The notes under the pieces were generated by a model that worked only from the letters and a program-made list of their open reading frames with translations, had not been told where the DNA came from and did not search any database. A program made the position numbers and the translations under genes. From Salvelinus alpinus (lineage: Eukaryota; Chordata; Actinopteri; Salmoniformes; Salmonidae), in assembly GCF_045679555.1 (NCBI RefSeq), contig NC_092091.1, positions 71,207,313 to 71,271,312 on the forward strand: 64,000 bases of DNA. The letters are read 5' to 3'. Positions 14,401 to 23,482 of this stretch are shown here, in pieces (position 1 is the stretch's first letter; the number at the start of each line of letters is the position of its first letter).

Positions 14401-17400
14401 TGTGGAAGTATGTGCGTAGGACACCTACTGTTTGTGTGGAAGTATGTGCGTAGGACACCTACTGTTTGTGTGGAAGTATGTGCGTAGGACACCTACTGTT
14501 TGTGTGTATGTATGTGCGTAGGACACCTACTGTTTGTGTGTATGTATGTGCGTAGGACACCTACTGTTTGTGTGTATGTATGTGCGTAGGACACCTACTG
14601 TTTGTGTGTATGTATGTGCGTAGGACACCTACTGTTTGTGTGTATGTATGTGCGTAGGACACCTACTGTTTGTGTGTATGTATGTGCGTAGGACACCTAC
14701 TGTTTGTGTGGAGGTATGTGCGCAACTATAAAATGTGTGTTTTTGTATTCTTGACTTTAGAACGTTCTCTGAATAAACTGTACTAGCCTTTTGCATAAGC
14801 TGAGTCTTTGACTAATTATTATTAAACCCATGGTCTTACAAACCTCTGCGATTGGTCAAAGCTATTGATTGATTGATGGTTATTTTCATTGGGATTGAAA
14901 ATTCTAGTGACACTATCTTTCTAAACTCATCATCCACTTCAATCATTCTTTATAATCATGACCACAATGTAAGATTGTATCTTTTCAAAACAGTATGTGT
15001 ATGTTTAGCATATTAGGTTGTTACGAACAAACTTCCTTTTATAAAGGGGAATACAGGGACAGACAACAATCCCTGAACTGTACTGATCCAACTCACCTCA
15101 GCTGTGAGATGTAGGGCAGACACTGAAGGAAACTCCTCACTTCACTCTCTTCATCTGACCAGCCTTCCAGCTGTATTGGTTTCTTCTCTGGTTGGAGTTT
15201 CAGCACTTCTAGGAGGAGGGAGGCCTTTCTCTCTGAGAGGTCTATGGACCAGACTGCAGGAGCTGACTGGTAAACTGGCTGTAATGCTGGAAGGACACTC
15301 CTGCCTGTTTGAGTCTCATAGTCCTTCACATGTGAGTACAGATCCAGCAGGAGACTCCATTTCCGATCGTGATAAACTTCAGACAGTGACAACACTTTCT
15401 CTACAGTTGTTTGTATGGTTTCTCTCTCATGGAGGGCTGCTTGAAGACACAGATTCAGTAGGAATGTCTTCTCTCTCTTTCTCCATTCTTCAGGGGATCT
15501 TCTCTGATCCTGTGGTGGAGGAAAACTGCATGAACAGTTTAACAACAAATAGATGAATATGTGAGAGATATAATATGCATTTCTGATGGTCACATTACGG
15601 TGGGTAAAATAACACGACTATCTGATGAAATAATTTAAATGTTGAAAGATAATGATAAAATAATTCCACTCTGAAACCTTATAACTGTATGAAATTGATT
15701 AGAATCATAAAATTATAATCTGATGATGTGTGTATTTTTAGTCGGAATTAGGTTAAACAATGTATCTGTGTAGTGGAAAAACACAGACTGTCTGAGCAAG
15801 GCGTAGCTTAGGATTTGAACTTGTGTGTGTGCCTAGTAAAATATCGAAGAACAATTAAACTGTGTTTGGACCGACCTGGCTAGGCCTCTGAGAGACTTGT
15901 GAGGACAGGGAGTACTTCTCAAGGTCTCCCTAATCTCGGGGGAATGGAACTGTCGGCTGGGTAGTGATACAAAGTGGTGCGAACTGTGGAGAAGGATAAA
16001 ACTCACCTACTGTTTGTGTGTATGTATGTGCGTAGGATACCTACTGTTTGTGTGGAAGTATGTGCGTAGGACACCTACTGTTTGTGTGGAAGTATGTGCG
16101 CAGCTATAAAATGTATGTTTTTGTATTCTTGACTTTAGAACGTTCTCTGAATAAACTGTACTAGCCTTTTGCATAAGCTGAGTCTTTGACTAATTATTAT
16201 TAAACCCATGGTCTTACAAACCTCGGGGATTGGTCAAAGCTATTGATTGATTGATGGTTATTTTCATTGGGATTGAAAATTCTCGTGACACTATCTTTCT
16301 AAATTCATCATCCACTTCAATCATTCTTTATAATCATGACCACAATGTAAGATTGTATCTTTTCAAAACAGTATGTGTATGTTTAGCATATTAGGTTGTT
16401 ACGATCAAACTTCCTTTTAAAAAGGGAAATACAGGGACAGACAACAATCCCTGAACTGTACTGATCCAACTCACCTCAGCTGTGAGATGTAGGGCAGACA
16501 CTGAAGGAAACTCCTCACTTCACTCTCTTCATCTGACCAGCCTTTCAGCTCTACTGGTTTCTTCTCTGGTTGGAGTTTCAGCACGTCTAGGAGGAGGGAG
16601 GCCTTTCTCTCTGAGAGGTCTATGGACCAGACTGCAGGAGCTGACTGGTAAACTGGCTGTAATGCTGGAAGGACACTCCTGCCTGTTTGAGTCTCATAGT
16701 CCTTAACATGTGAGTACAGATCCAGCAGGAGACTCCATTTCCGATCGTGATAAACTTCAGACAGTAACAACACTTTCTCTACAGTTGTTTGTATGGTTTC
16801 TCTCTCATGGAGGGCTGCTTGAAGACACATATTCAGTAGGAATGTCTTCTCTCTCTTTCTCCATTCTTCAGGGGATCTTCTCTGATCCTGTGGTGGAGCA
16901 AAACTGCATGAACAGTTTAACAACAAATAGATGAATATGTGAGAGATATAATATGCATTTCTGATGGTCACATTATGGCAGGTAAAATAACATGACTATC
17001 TTTCTAAACTCATCATCCACTTCAATCGTTCCTTATAATCATGACCACAAAGTAAGATTGCATCTTTTCAAAACAGTATGTGTATGTTTAGCATATTAGG
17101 TTGTTACGAACAAACTTCCTTTTTAATAAGGGAAATACAGGGACAGACAACAATTGTAACGTCTGCTTCCAGCTCACACTGTCAAACACATAGATCCCCT
17201 GAACACAGCTCACTCTCCAGATCCCAATCACCTGAATTCTGATAACCTGTTCACACACCTGTACATCATTTACACACACTATTTAGTTCAGTTCATTGCA
17301 CCCCATCATTGTGAGGTATTGTTTGTTTTTGTACACATTCTATTTGGAGCGCTGTTTCGTTCCATGTTAGTCCTCCCGTGTATCGTAGTTTTTGGCCATC

Positions 17401-20400
17401 CTCACTAACAATGTTTTTTGCCTATTCCCTGCCTGTATTTTTGCCTATCAGATTTCCTGTCATCAACCTCTTGCCTGATCTCCCGGATGACGTTATTAGC
17501 CTTTTTCCCTGCCTGTACTGTTACCTTTTTGGATTCCCTGTGTATGACCTTCTACCTGTCCTCCTGTGGTCCGTTACTAAATAAACAACTGCTGCGCCCT
17601 GCGCTTAAAACCAGCACTCTGTCTCCCATCATACTCATTACAACAATCCCTCAACTGTACTGATCCAACTCACCTCAGCTGTGAGATGTAGGGCAGACAC
17701 TGAAGGAAACTCCTCACTTCACTCTCTTCATTTGACCAGCCCCACAGCTCTACTGGCTTCTTCTCTGATTGGAGTTTCAGCACTTCTAGGAGGAGGGAGA
17801 CCTTTCTCTTTCTGAGGTCTATGTACCAGACTGCAGGAGCTGACTGGTAAACTGGCTGTAATGCTGGAAGGACACTCCTGCCTGTTTGAGTCTCATAGTC
17901 CTTCACATGTGAGTACAGATCCAGCAGGAGATCCCATTTCCGATCGTCATAAACTTCAGACAGTGACAACACTTTCTCTACAGTTGTTTGTATGGTTTCT
18001 CTCTCATGGAGGGCTGCTTGAAGACACAGATTCAGTAGGAATGTCTTCTCTCTCTTTCGCAAGTCTTCAGGGGATCTTCTCTGATCCTGTGGTGGAGCAA
18101 TCCTGTACAAACAGTTTAACATTAAAGAGATGAAGAAAGTGTTGGATGGAGGATATGAATTTTGAATGGTTACATTATAGTGAATAAAGTACAACTATCT
18201 CTCTGCACTCATCATCCACTTGAATTGTTCCGTAGACTACAAAGTAAGATTGCATCTTTTCAAAACAGTATGTGTATACTTAGCATATTAGGCTAACGCA
18301 GAAAGCTACAAACAAACCTCTCTAAAGGGAAATACAGGGACAGACAACTACAATCCCTGAACTGTACTGATTCAACTCACCTGAGCTGTGAGATGTAGGG
18401 CAGACACTGAAGGAAACTCCTCACTTCACTCTCTTCATCTGACCAGTACTTCAGCTCTACAGATTTCTTCTCTGGTTGAAGTTTCAGCACTTCTAGGAGG
18501 AGGGAGGCCTTTCTCTCTGAGAGGTCTATGGACCAGACTGCAGGAGCTGGCTGGTAAAGTGGTCTCAATGATGGAAGGATACTTCTGCCTGCTTGTTTCC
18601 TATTGTACTTCACATGTGAGTACAGATCCAGCAGGATGTCATATCTTTCAGTTTGATACACAGAAAACAGTGACAGCAGTGTGTTCACAGCACCCTGGAA
18701 CGTTTCTCTGTGATATAATCCTGCTTGTAGACACAAATCTAGTAGGACTGCTTTTTCTTCTTTCTCTAGTTTTTCAGGGGATCCTCTCTGATGTTGTAGT
18801 GGGGTAAAACTGTGAACCATAAAGCATAAGAAAGTCTTTGTTTAGATACTGTAAATACAGGTAGAAAGTGACTGCCACTTTTACCGACTAAATACTGTTG
18901 CCATGTGTCTATCTTGTTGTATTGTTGCAGTGACTTCTTTGTCTAGATATTAACCTCTTGATATTTTTCCTATTTATATTGACAAACTATGTTTTTAATT
19001 GACTTAAATGAATTAATAGTCACAAAGAGAATGAATAAATATATACTGGCAGTGTAAACACTTACCTGAGTTTGTTGATATGTGTCAAACACTTTAAAAT
19101 GGTCTTGCTGAGAGCTTCACTGAGAAGAGTTGTCCGATCCCAGTGTAGAAGGAGGTTAACCCTCTCTAGGCTCTGCTTCATCACTTCTTCTGCTCTCTCA
19201 AACACTCGTCTTTCACCCAGGAATGGAAGGCGCAACTCATTTCCACAGAGACCAAGTAAGCTGGTGAAGTCAATGTCTGCCTCACCGCTCAGCAAAGTTG
19301 TCCAGAGTTGACACAGCATTGAGGGGTCAGATCTATGATCAGAAAAGGGTTTTGAAATAGAGTATATTATAATTACATTTGTCAAAAGTTTCAAAGTAGC
19401 ATGAAACAGAGGTGTTTATAACTCAGTATCTGAGTGGAGGAGAATACAACATATAAATGTAAAAAGTTTAGTTTTCATTTTTATTTCTTGACTAGTTAAT
19501 TGGAAACAAATTGGTGCATTAGATAACTAAATTACACAAATACATAACACAAATATTACCTGAGATATCGGACATTCTTCAGGGAGGCCAGTATCAGCCT
19601 TAGTCCTTGGTCTGACACAGTGCAGCTGTTCAGGTCCAAGCCGACCTTTCTCTCTGCAGACTGACTGATCATATAGGAGACTGCACAGCACTGGTGAGGA
19701 TCAAGATGTTCTTCATCCAGGTCTAGATTGTAGTCCAGTTTGTCCAGAAGAAACAAACAGGCCTCAGTAGACTGAGATTCATACAAGCACTGACATAAAA
19801 ACAGAAGATCTATCTCAAACTCAGGAGCATCACCTTCTGCATGATCTTGGTTTGTTTGAAGTGGAAGAAATGTGTTCACCACTTCCTTTAAGAACCAATC
19901 TGACGTCTTCTTGGTCTGTTGAGCTGGAACTAGACCATTTACCAATTGAATATTCCTCTCATTCAGAAGCCCACACATGAAAGGAACCATGTGTTTTGTG
20001 TGTTTCCATTCCTCAGTCTGGCACTTCTGTAGAACCTCTCTGATTTTGTCTGGATTCTGTAAGAGCCAAAGGGCACCAAAGAACTCCTGCATTGTGTAAT
20101 GGAGAAATGCAGAGTAAGTGTCTGAGACTGTGGGCTCGACCATAATCATAAGCGCCCCCAAGAAAGAAAACTGGACACTGCTTAGTTCGCAGCTCAGTTC
20201 TGTCAAGTTCATTGTTTTTTGCTGTGTTGCATCAAAAGCAATTTTTGCTAAAGACAATATTTTTTCTCTGTTTTCTACGAGACACTTGTTGAGATCGTTC
20301 GTCTGTTTGCCACTGTGTTTTAGGATGCAGTAACGGAGGATGTTGATGTACATCTTAGTTGTAGGCCATGGCTGCTTAGAAGCCTCTGGGGTAGAATAAT

Positions 20401-21768
20401 AAATGCAGGCAACCACCATCAATGCATACATCGGGACATGGCACAGACTGAACAACTCTAGGTTGTTTAACACACTGCTCAAGGAGTCATGGTTTGGCGT
20501 AGGGTTAGGCTCAGCACTCAGCATCTTTATTAAGTAAGCCCGGATGGACTCATTACTGAACCCTTTCACCTCCACTCTGAACGAGGGCCAGTCTGTCAGG
20601 AAGTCTCTTGATGGAACCTCTGGTCTGCATGTGATCACAATCTTTGCATCAGGGAGGAGGTCCTTGTCCACAAGTTTCTTTATTACCGAATGAGAGGAGA
20701 GGTATGTGATTCCATCAAAAATGATGACAACATTTTCAGAGTTCTTCTTAATATCCTGTAACACTTCTTCTCTACTTTCTTCTGGCTCACTGTACATGTT
20801 AAAGAGAAGGTCCTCCAGTCTCATGGGATTTGTGCTGGGTGAAATGTCTCTCACATCAAAATAAAACATGTAATCTAGTTCTCTGTGATCTTTCTGTGCC
20901 CAGAGGTTCAACATTTGATGGGCGACTGCTGTCTTTCCAATTCCAGGTTTTCCAAATAAGAGGATCCTTCTCATGGGTGTTTTAAGCAGGTCAGCCGGGG
21001 ACGTTTCCTGTTTGGCCATGGGGATGAAGCTCTTTAGCTTTTTAGGGCGAGCTTTCTTGCATCTTTTGCTCTTCGTTTCGATTTTAGAGAGCGATGAAGG
21101 CACGTCTGTATCTAACACAAGAGGAGTGTAAGAGAAAGTCACCTCATTTCTATTCCTCTCTGGTAGGAGACGAGAGCTTTGTTTCCATGCACCCTCTGTG
21201 ATCTTCCGAGCTTTACATTTCAGCTGTGACTGATATCTGTGACAGGGTTTTGAACCTAAAATAATGATACAAAGGAAAAGAGAGAGTAAATGCACTGTGC
21301 CAACAGAAACCCTGCCCACCCGATGCACACAGTAAGCTAAATCAAACGCACCTAAAAAAAAAAAAAATTCTGCCCAGCCAATTGTATACTATGTACTGGA
21401 TACTAATTGTATAATATAATATATCACTTGCCAACAAGGTAGTCTGTCATCTCTGGGTCTTCCTTGAAGGGGAAGCAGCTTATCCATTGCTGTAAGTCAG
21501 CGTTGTCTAAGGTCCTCTTCCTTGTGATGTCTAGAATCATCAGTAACTCGTAGCATGCAGCTTCTCCTTTGGCCGTGACCCAGTCCAGTATTTTTCTGGT
21601 TTGGTCAAAACGGTCAACTTCTGCCTGAATTTTACTGACTTCCTCCTCCTGAAGAACCTTGCGCTGGAACAGGTTTTCCACAACGAGGGACAGATTCTGG
21701 AGCCTTTCAACAAGGAGTCTCCTTCCATTTTGAATGTACTCTAAAGCAGATTGCCTTGTACAAGCCAT
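1991..21768 (-). CDS. Large CARD-NACHT-LRR-type NLR gene, 3' end beyond left edge
   Basis: Predicted cytosolic pattern-recognition receptor of the NLR family. Coding exons in order on the minus strand: 21768-21432 (CARD), 21255-19560 (NACHT), 19332-19066, 18809-18381, 18102-17674, 16903-16475, 15525-15097, 12104-11679, 11372-10932, 10625-10185, 6841-6413, 5427-4999, 3910-3485, 3178-2738, 2431-1991. Every exon is open in the required frame and the phases agree: phase 1 between CARD and NACHT, phase 2 at every later junction. The visible coding sequence is about 7.49 kb, near 2,500 residues, very large for an NLR because of the exon expansion. No stop was found, so more exons lie to the left. 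NLRs oligomerise after ligand sensing, and a CARD recruits CARD-bearing partners such as caspases or adaptors. I do not assign a specific NLR name. The block duplication could be partly an assembly artefact, but the two copies differ in minisatellite length and scattered bases. Confidence 0.8.
2738..3178 (-). CDS. NLR repeat-module exon 11 (left block)
   Basis: 441 nt, phase 2, second-type first half, sister of 10932-11372 at a constant offset of 8,194 bp. Confidence 0.7.
3485..3910 (-). CDS. NLR repeat-module exon 10 (left block)
   Basis: 426 nt, phase 2, sister of 11679-12104. It shares the one-codon deletion and the altered last codon, so both predate the block duplication. Confidence 0.72.
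4008..4815 (+). mobile_element. Solo retroviral-type LTR with minisatellite (fossil), copy 1
   Basis: 808 bp, beginning TG and ending CA, flanked by the 5-bp target duplication CTATC. Introns without it read straight through this site. A TATA-like box (CTATAAAATG) and a polyadenylation signal (GAATAAACTG) lie in the usual order on the plus strand. No internal retroviral region remains. Its U3 holds seven 34-bp repeats. Confidence 0.7.
4392..4629 (+). repeat. 34-bp minisatellite, 7 units
   Basis: The unit starts CACCTACTGTTTGTGTG and ends near GTATGTGCGTAGGA. Two main variants differ in the middle (GTGTATGTATG against GTGGAAGTATG). Confidence 0.9.
4999..5427 (-). CDS. NLR repeat-module exon 9 (left block)
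   Basis: 429 nt, phase 2, nearly identical to 15097-15525. LTR copies flank it at 5525-6228 and 4008-4815. Confidence 0.72.
5525..6228 (+). mobile_element. Solo retroviral-type LTR (fossil), copy 2
   Basis: 704 bp, same ends and same CTATC duplication as copy 1, with four 34-bp repeats. It descends from the same insertion by exon duplication and is not an independent integration. Confidence 0.68.
5908..6043 (+). repeat. 34-bp minisatellite, 4 units
   Basis: Same unit and LTR position as the array at 4392, with four units. Confidence 0.88.
6413..6841 (-). CDS. NLR repeat-module exon 8 (left block, first)
   Basis: 429 nt, phase 2. Sister of 16475-16903. An LTR element begins at 6863, only 21 bp upstream of this exon's first base, so the branch-point region now comes from the element. 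The acceptor itself (TTCATGCAG) is preserved. Confidence 0.7.
6863..9935 (-). mobile_element. Non-autonomous LTR retroelement, both LTRs present (fossil)
   Basis: LTRs lie at 9431-9935 (5' in element sense) and 6863-7364 (3'). Both begin TGTCACG and end in CA on the minus strand. They differ by roughly 2 percent, suggesting a fairly young insertion. The flanks show a probable 5-bp target duplication with one difference. A guanine-rich run abuts the 3' LTR. The internal part holds one long frame of about 725 codons starting inside the 5' LTR, rich in proline-arginine repeats and glutamate-proline repeats. No reverse transcriptase, integrase or protease was recognised. The element looks structurally whole but dependent on another element for mobility. 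Confidence 0.75.
10185..10625 (-). CDS. NLR repeat-module exon 7 (right block, last)
   Basis: 441 nt, phase 2, second-type first half as in module 6 with the start FLRWSSDNSELIKFLVG. Its sister is 1991-2431. On the far side of its intron lies the complete LTR element 6863-9935. Confidence 0.7.
10932..11372 (-). CDS. NLR repeat-module exon 6 (right block)
   Basis: 441 nt, phase 2. The first half is of a second type (LLSQAAEWEEQSGEKTLKLL, then STFPLCDWDDDKKWFQ), while the second half matches the other modules. The exon begins upstream of the first in-frame ATG, at 11372, after acceptor TTGCAG. Its sister is 2738-3178. Confidence 0.7.
11679..12104 (-). CDS. NLR repeat-module exon 5 (right block)
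   Basis: 426 nt, one codon shorter than its 429-nt relatives (KVSLSEVYHD in place of KVLSLSEVYHD). The phase is still 2. Its sister is 3485-3910. Its last codon differs from the other modules (ISELG in place of ISQLR), so the residue made at this junction differs. Confidence 0.72.
12202..14912 (+). mobile_element. Solo retroviral-type LTR with hugely expanded minisatellite (fossil), copy 3
   Basis: 2,711 bp, the block-duplicated sister of 4008-4815. The excess length is due to the 34-bp array, which has 63 units here against seven in its sister. Confidence 0.7.
12586..14727 (+). repeat. 34-bp minisatellite, 63 units
   Basis: Unit starts are spaced exactly 34 bp from 12586 to 14694. Variant order (TAT, GAA and GAT types, with occasional GCATAGG) repeats in blocks of several units, implying amplification of multi-unit segments. 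Confidence 0.92.
15097..15525 (-). CDS. NLR repeat-module exon 4 (right block)
   Basis: 429 nt, phase 2 at both ends. Its sister in the left block is 4999-5427, with a single visible residue difference (KKPIQL against KKPVQL). The intron upstream of it carries an LTR copy (15623-16290) and the intron after its donor carries the LTR with the expanded minisatellite. Confidence 0.72.
15623..16290 (+). mobile_element. Solo retroviral-type LTR (fossil), copy 4
   Basis: 668 bp, sister of 5525-6228, with three 34-bp repeats and the same target duplication. Confidence 0.68.
16004..16105 (+). repeat. 34-bp minisatellite, 3 units
   Basis: Shortest of the four sister arrays, in the same LTR position. 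Confidence 0.85.
16475..16903 (-). CDS. NLR repeat-module exon 3 (right block, first)
   Basis: 429 nt, phase 2 at both ends. It is the first exon of the right-hand copy of the five-exon block; its sister is 6413-6841. It encodes the standard module, beginning with FAPPQDQRRSPEEW. Confidence 0.72.
17155..17642 (+). mobile_element. Solo LTR (fossil), gypsy-like size
   Basis: 488 bp, TGTAACG to ATTACA, flanked by the 5-bp duplication ACAAT. The empty site is visible in other module introns. An AATAAAC polyadenylation signal lies near 17580. No internal region remains. Confidence 0.75.
17674..18102 (-). CDS. NLR repeat-module exon 2
   Basis: 429 nt, phase 2 at both ends, open throughout. It has the same module architecture as its neighbours, with small differences such as DLRKRKVSLL in place of DLSERKASLL. 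A solo LTR (17155-17642) sits a few tens of bases beyond its donor. Confidence 0.72.
18381..18809 (-). CDS. NLR repeat-module exon 1
   Basis: 429 nt, phase 2 at both ends. It encodes a helical first half (LLDLCLQAGLYHRETF, ILLDLYSHVKYNRKQ) and an LRR-like second half (VWSIDLSERKASLLLEVLKL, then WSDEESEVRSFLQCL). It is the most diverged module in its first half, so it probably lies outside the recent duplications. Confidence 0.72.
19066..19332 (-). CDS. NLR short LRR-region exon (89 codons)
   Basis: The exon lies between acceptor ATAG and donor GTAAG, is 267 nt long and is phase 2 at both ends, so it adds whole codons. It ends with an LRR-like tail (ILKCLTHINKLR) resembling the tail of each later module (FLQCLPYISQLR). 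It is the most divergent of the repeated exons and may be the ancestral spacer between NACHT and the amplified modules. Confidence 0.65.
19560..21255 (-). CDS. NLR exon encoding NACHT NTPase domain and flanks
   Basis: This 1,696-nt exon has acceptor TTTTAG at its start and donor GTAATA at its end. About 100 residues in is the Walker A loop GKPGIGKTAVAHQ. Walker B follows as NVVIIFDGITYL, then the sensor-like block AKIVITCRPE and the winged-helix region with HYTMQEFFGALWLL, all in the usual NACHT order. A basic linker (KKARPKKLK) precedes the NTPase. The last part (LDLNSCTVSDQGLRLILASL) is a first leucine-rich repeat. The domain would bind ATP and drive oligomerisation. No interruption was seen. 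Confidence 0.88.
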
Positions 21769-21821
21769 GTCACAGGGTGTGATTCTGCCCCATCACTGGT
21801 ATGTCCCAACATGAAGGATAT
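21432..21821 (-). CDS. NLR exon encoding N-terminal CARD
   Basis: The exon starts after an acceptor at 21822-21823. ATG is at 21768-21766 and 112 complete codons follow. Residues about 10-95 form a helical, charged domain with the pattern of a CARD (LLVERLQNLSLVVENLF, then KILDWVTAKGEAACYELL, where the KG-x-AAC-x-x-LL signature is typical of helix 5). The 3' end is an unusual GC donor (GCAAGT at 21431-21426). The assignment is supported by phase: this exon ends in phase 1 and the NACHT exon starts with the two bases needed. Homotypic CARD interactions would recruit a downstream signalling partner. A death-fold domain other than CARD is possible but less likely. Confidence 0.7.
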
Positions 21822-22379
21822 CTAGAAGATAGTAAATAGTCCGTCAATAGTAGAACAGTCAAATAATGAGTAGGTTTATTTACTCAAAAAAATACATTTA
21901 GAAAAAACATACACCAACTGAATGTCAATTTATCTATGACAATGGGTTAAAACAAGCTTATATTTGGGGTTCTGATTGGGTTCGACAAATGATGTATGAC
22001 AGTTAAACTATGGTCATTGGGCATGTATTAATCTCTGTTAACCCAGAAGTAAATCCCGCACTTGTGTTTACACATATTAGAAATGGAGAATTCCGGCAAA
22101 AACGACGATTAAAATAATCTATGTTTGATCATGAGTTGGTTGTTTGAATCAGCTGTGTAGTGCTAGGGCAGAGCCAAAACGTGCACCCAGGGGGCAGCAG
22201 GACCAACTCATGGAAAGAGCAGTTGTCTTTAATGTATATGTTCCATGGGTATATAGTCACAAACTTGCCAAATAATTCGCATTTAATAGTAAAAAAAAAT
22301 AGGTAGTAGGACAAAGGCTGGGCACAGCACATCATGTGTTGGTTTCACAATCCGTTATCGATTGTTAGAAAAGCCTTAC

Positions 22380-22470
22380 CTTGTCCCCAAAATCTTTCCC
22401 GCGTCCTATTGCAGTGAGCTCGTGTAGCTTTAGCTATTTTTACTTTCACTTATACTTCCGCGTATAAAAA
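22380..22470 (-). promoter_or_regulatory. Probable 5' UTR exon and promoter of the NLR gene
   Basis: On the minus strand a candidate non-coding exon ends at 22380 with donor GTAAGG. The coding exon's acceptor at 21822-21823 follows about 560 bp downstream. Just upstream of the exon lie an A/T-rich TATA-like stretch (about 22463-22472) and an IRF-like sequence read on the minus strand as AAGTGAAAGTAAAAA (22437-22451). The arrangement fits an interferon-responsive NLR promoter, but the transcription start is not shown by sequence alone. Confidence 0.4.
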
Positions 22471-23479
22471 CATTATTTGGGCGACGTTTGGCTACTAAAC
22501 GTGGTGTTGTTGTATCACTAAAACTGGACGCTTTGGTTTTAAAAAAGAATGCAGAGAAGAAAAGAGATAGGGGGGTGAGTAGATAAGAGAGCTGAAGAGA
22601 GAAGGAGGTGAGAGAAGAGAGGAAAGGGAGAGTAAAACAGTACCTGCCAGGGTTGACTTCACAAGTGCATAGCGTAGCACAATGTTTTGCAACGAAAACG
22701 AGCGTTTCTCAGGTTAGTCCCTCCCCGTTTCTGCCCGTTTATTTCCGTTTGGTTCTTAAGGAATACACCCCAGTTTAGATCCGGAATGTGAGCGAACGGC
22801 AGAGTGAGCGTCGAGCATCAAAACAACGTCCTAAAAAGCCCATCGAGTTCATGAGCTGGTCAAAACAAATCTCCATAGACAGTATATTAGCCTACCCAGA
22901 TATCCTGAAAGTGAGTTCTGAGCAGAATATTGCATTTAAATTGGACAATTATGTAATTACATGATAACATTAATATGTGGCCTAACTAAGACTACACATA
23001 GGCTATGTGTAGGGTACCTGCCATAAGTATTCAGAAAAATGCATCCTTCCTCCTCCTCTATGACAGATCTAGCCTCTCCAACCTAGTGTGTGTGTTGGGT
23101 ACAGCAGAAGAAACATTTCCATCTTATGTGGATAATAAAGTATTTTTCTTCTCCTATACAAGTATAACTTAAGATTTCTTCAGTACGGATTCCACCAGAC
23201 GTCATGTCTGATCAGTTCATTGAAGAAGGATGGATAGCCTACCTACCCTTGGCTGGCTACCTATTCACATCGCTCCGAACAACTGACATTTCTTCTCCAC
23301 GATGAGTATGAATTTGCCACCCTCCCTGGTGGTTTCTAGAACACAAACTCATTCTGACTGTTCTGATTGGTTCCAGAAACCGACGGGTTGGGCCAGAACC
23401 AGCCTACAAATGAACATTATCAGACCACAGTTAGATTACCCTAAATTTGACTGGTCCCCCAGGAAGACATGCTGATGTC
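22471..23479. other. Intergenic stretch with no recognised gene
   Basis: Sequence between the NLR promoter and the pyrimidine array. Short purine-rich runs (22550-22630) and no convincing exon or complete repeat were seen. Confidence 0.4.
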
Positions 23480-23482
23480 ATA

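Noticed and set aside
12586-14727. CRISPR-like look of regular repeats
   Set aside because: Units are contiguous 34-bp tandem copies with no unique spacers, in a vertebrate genome.
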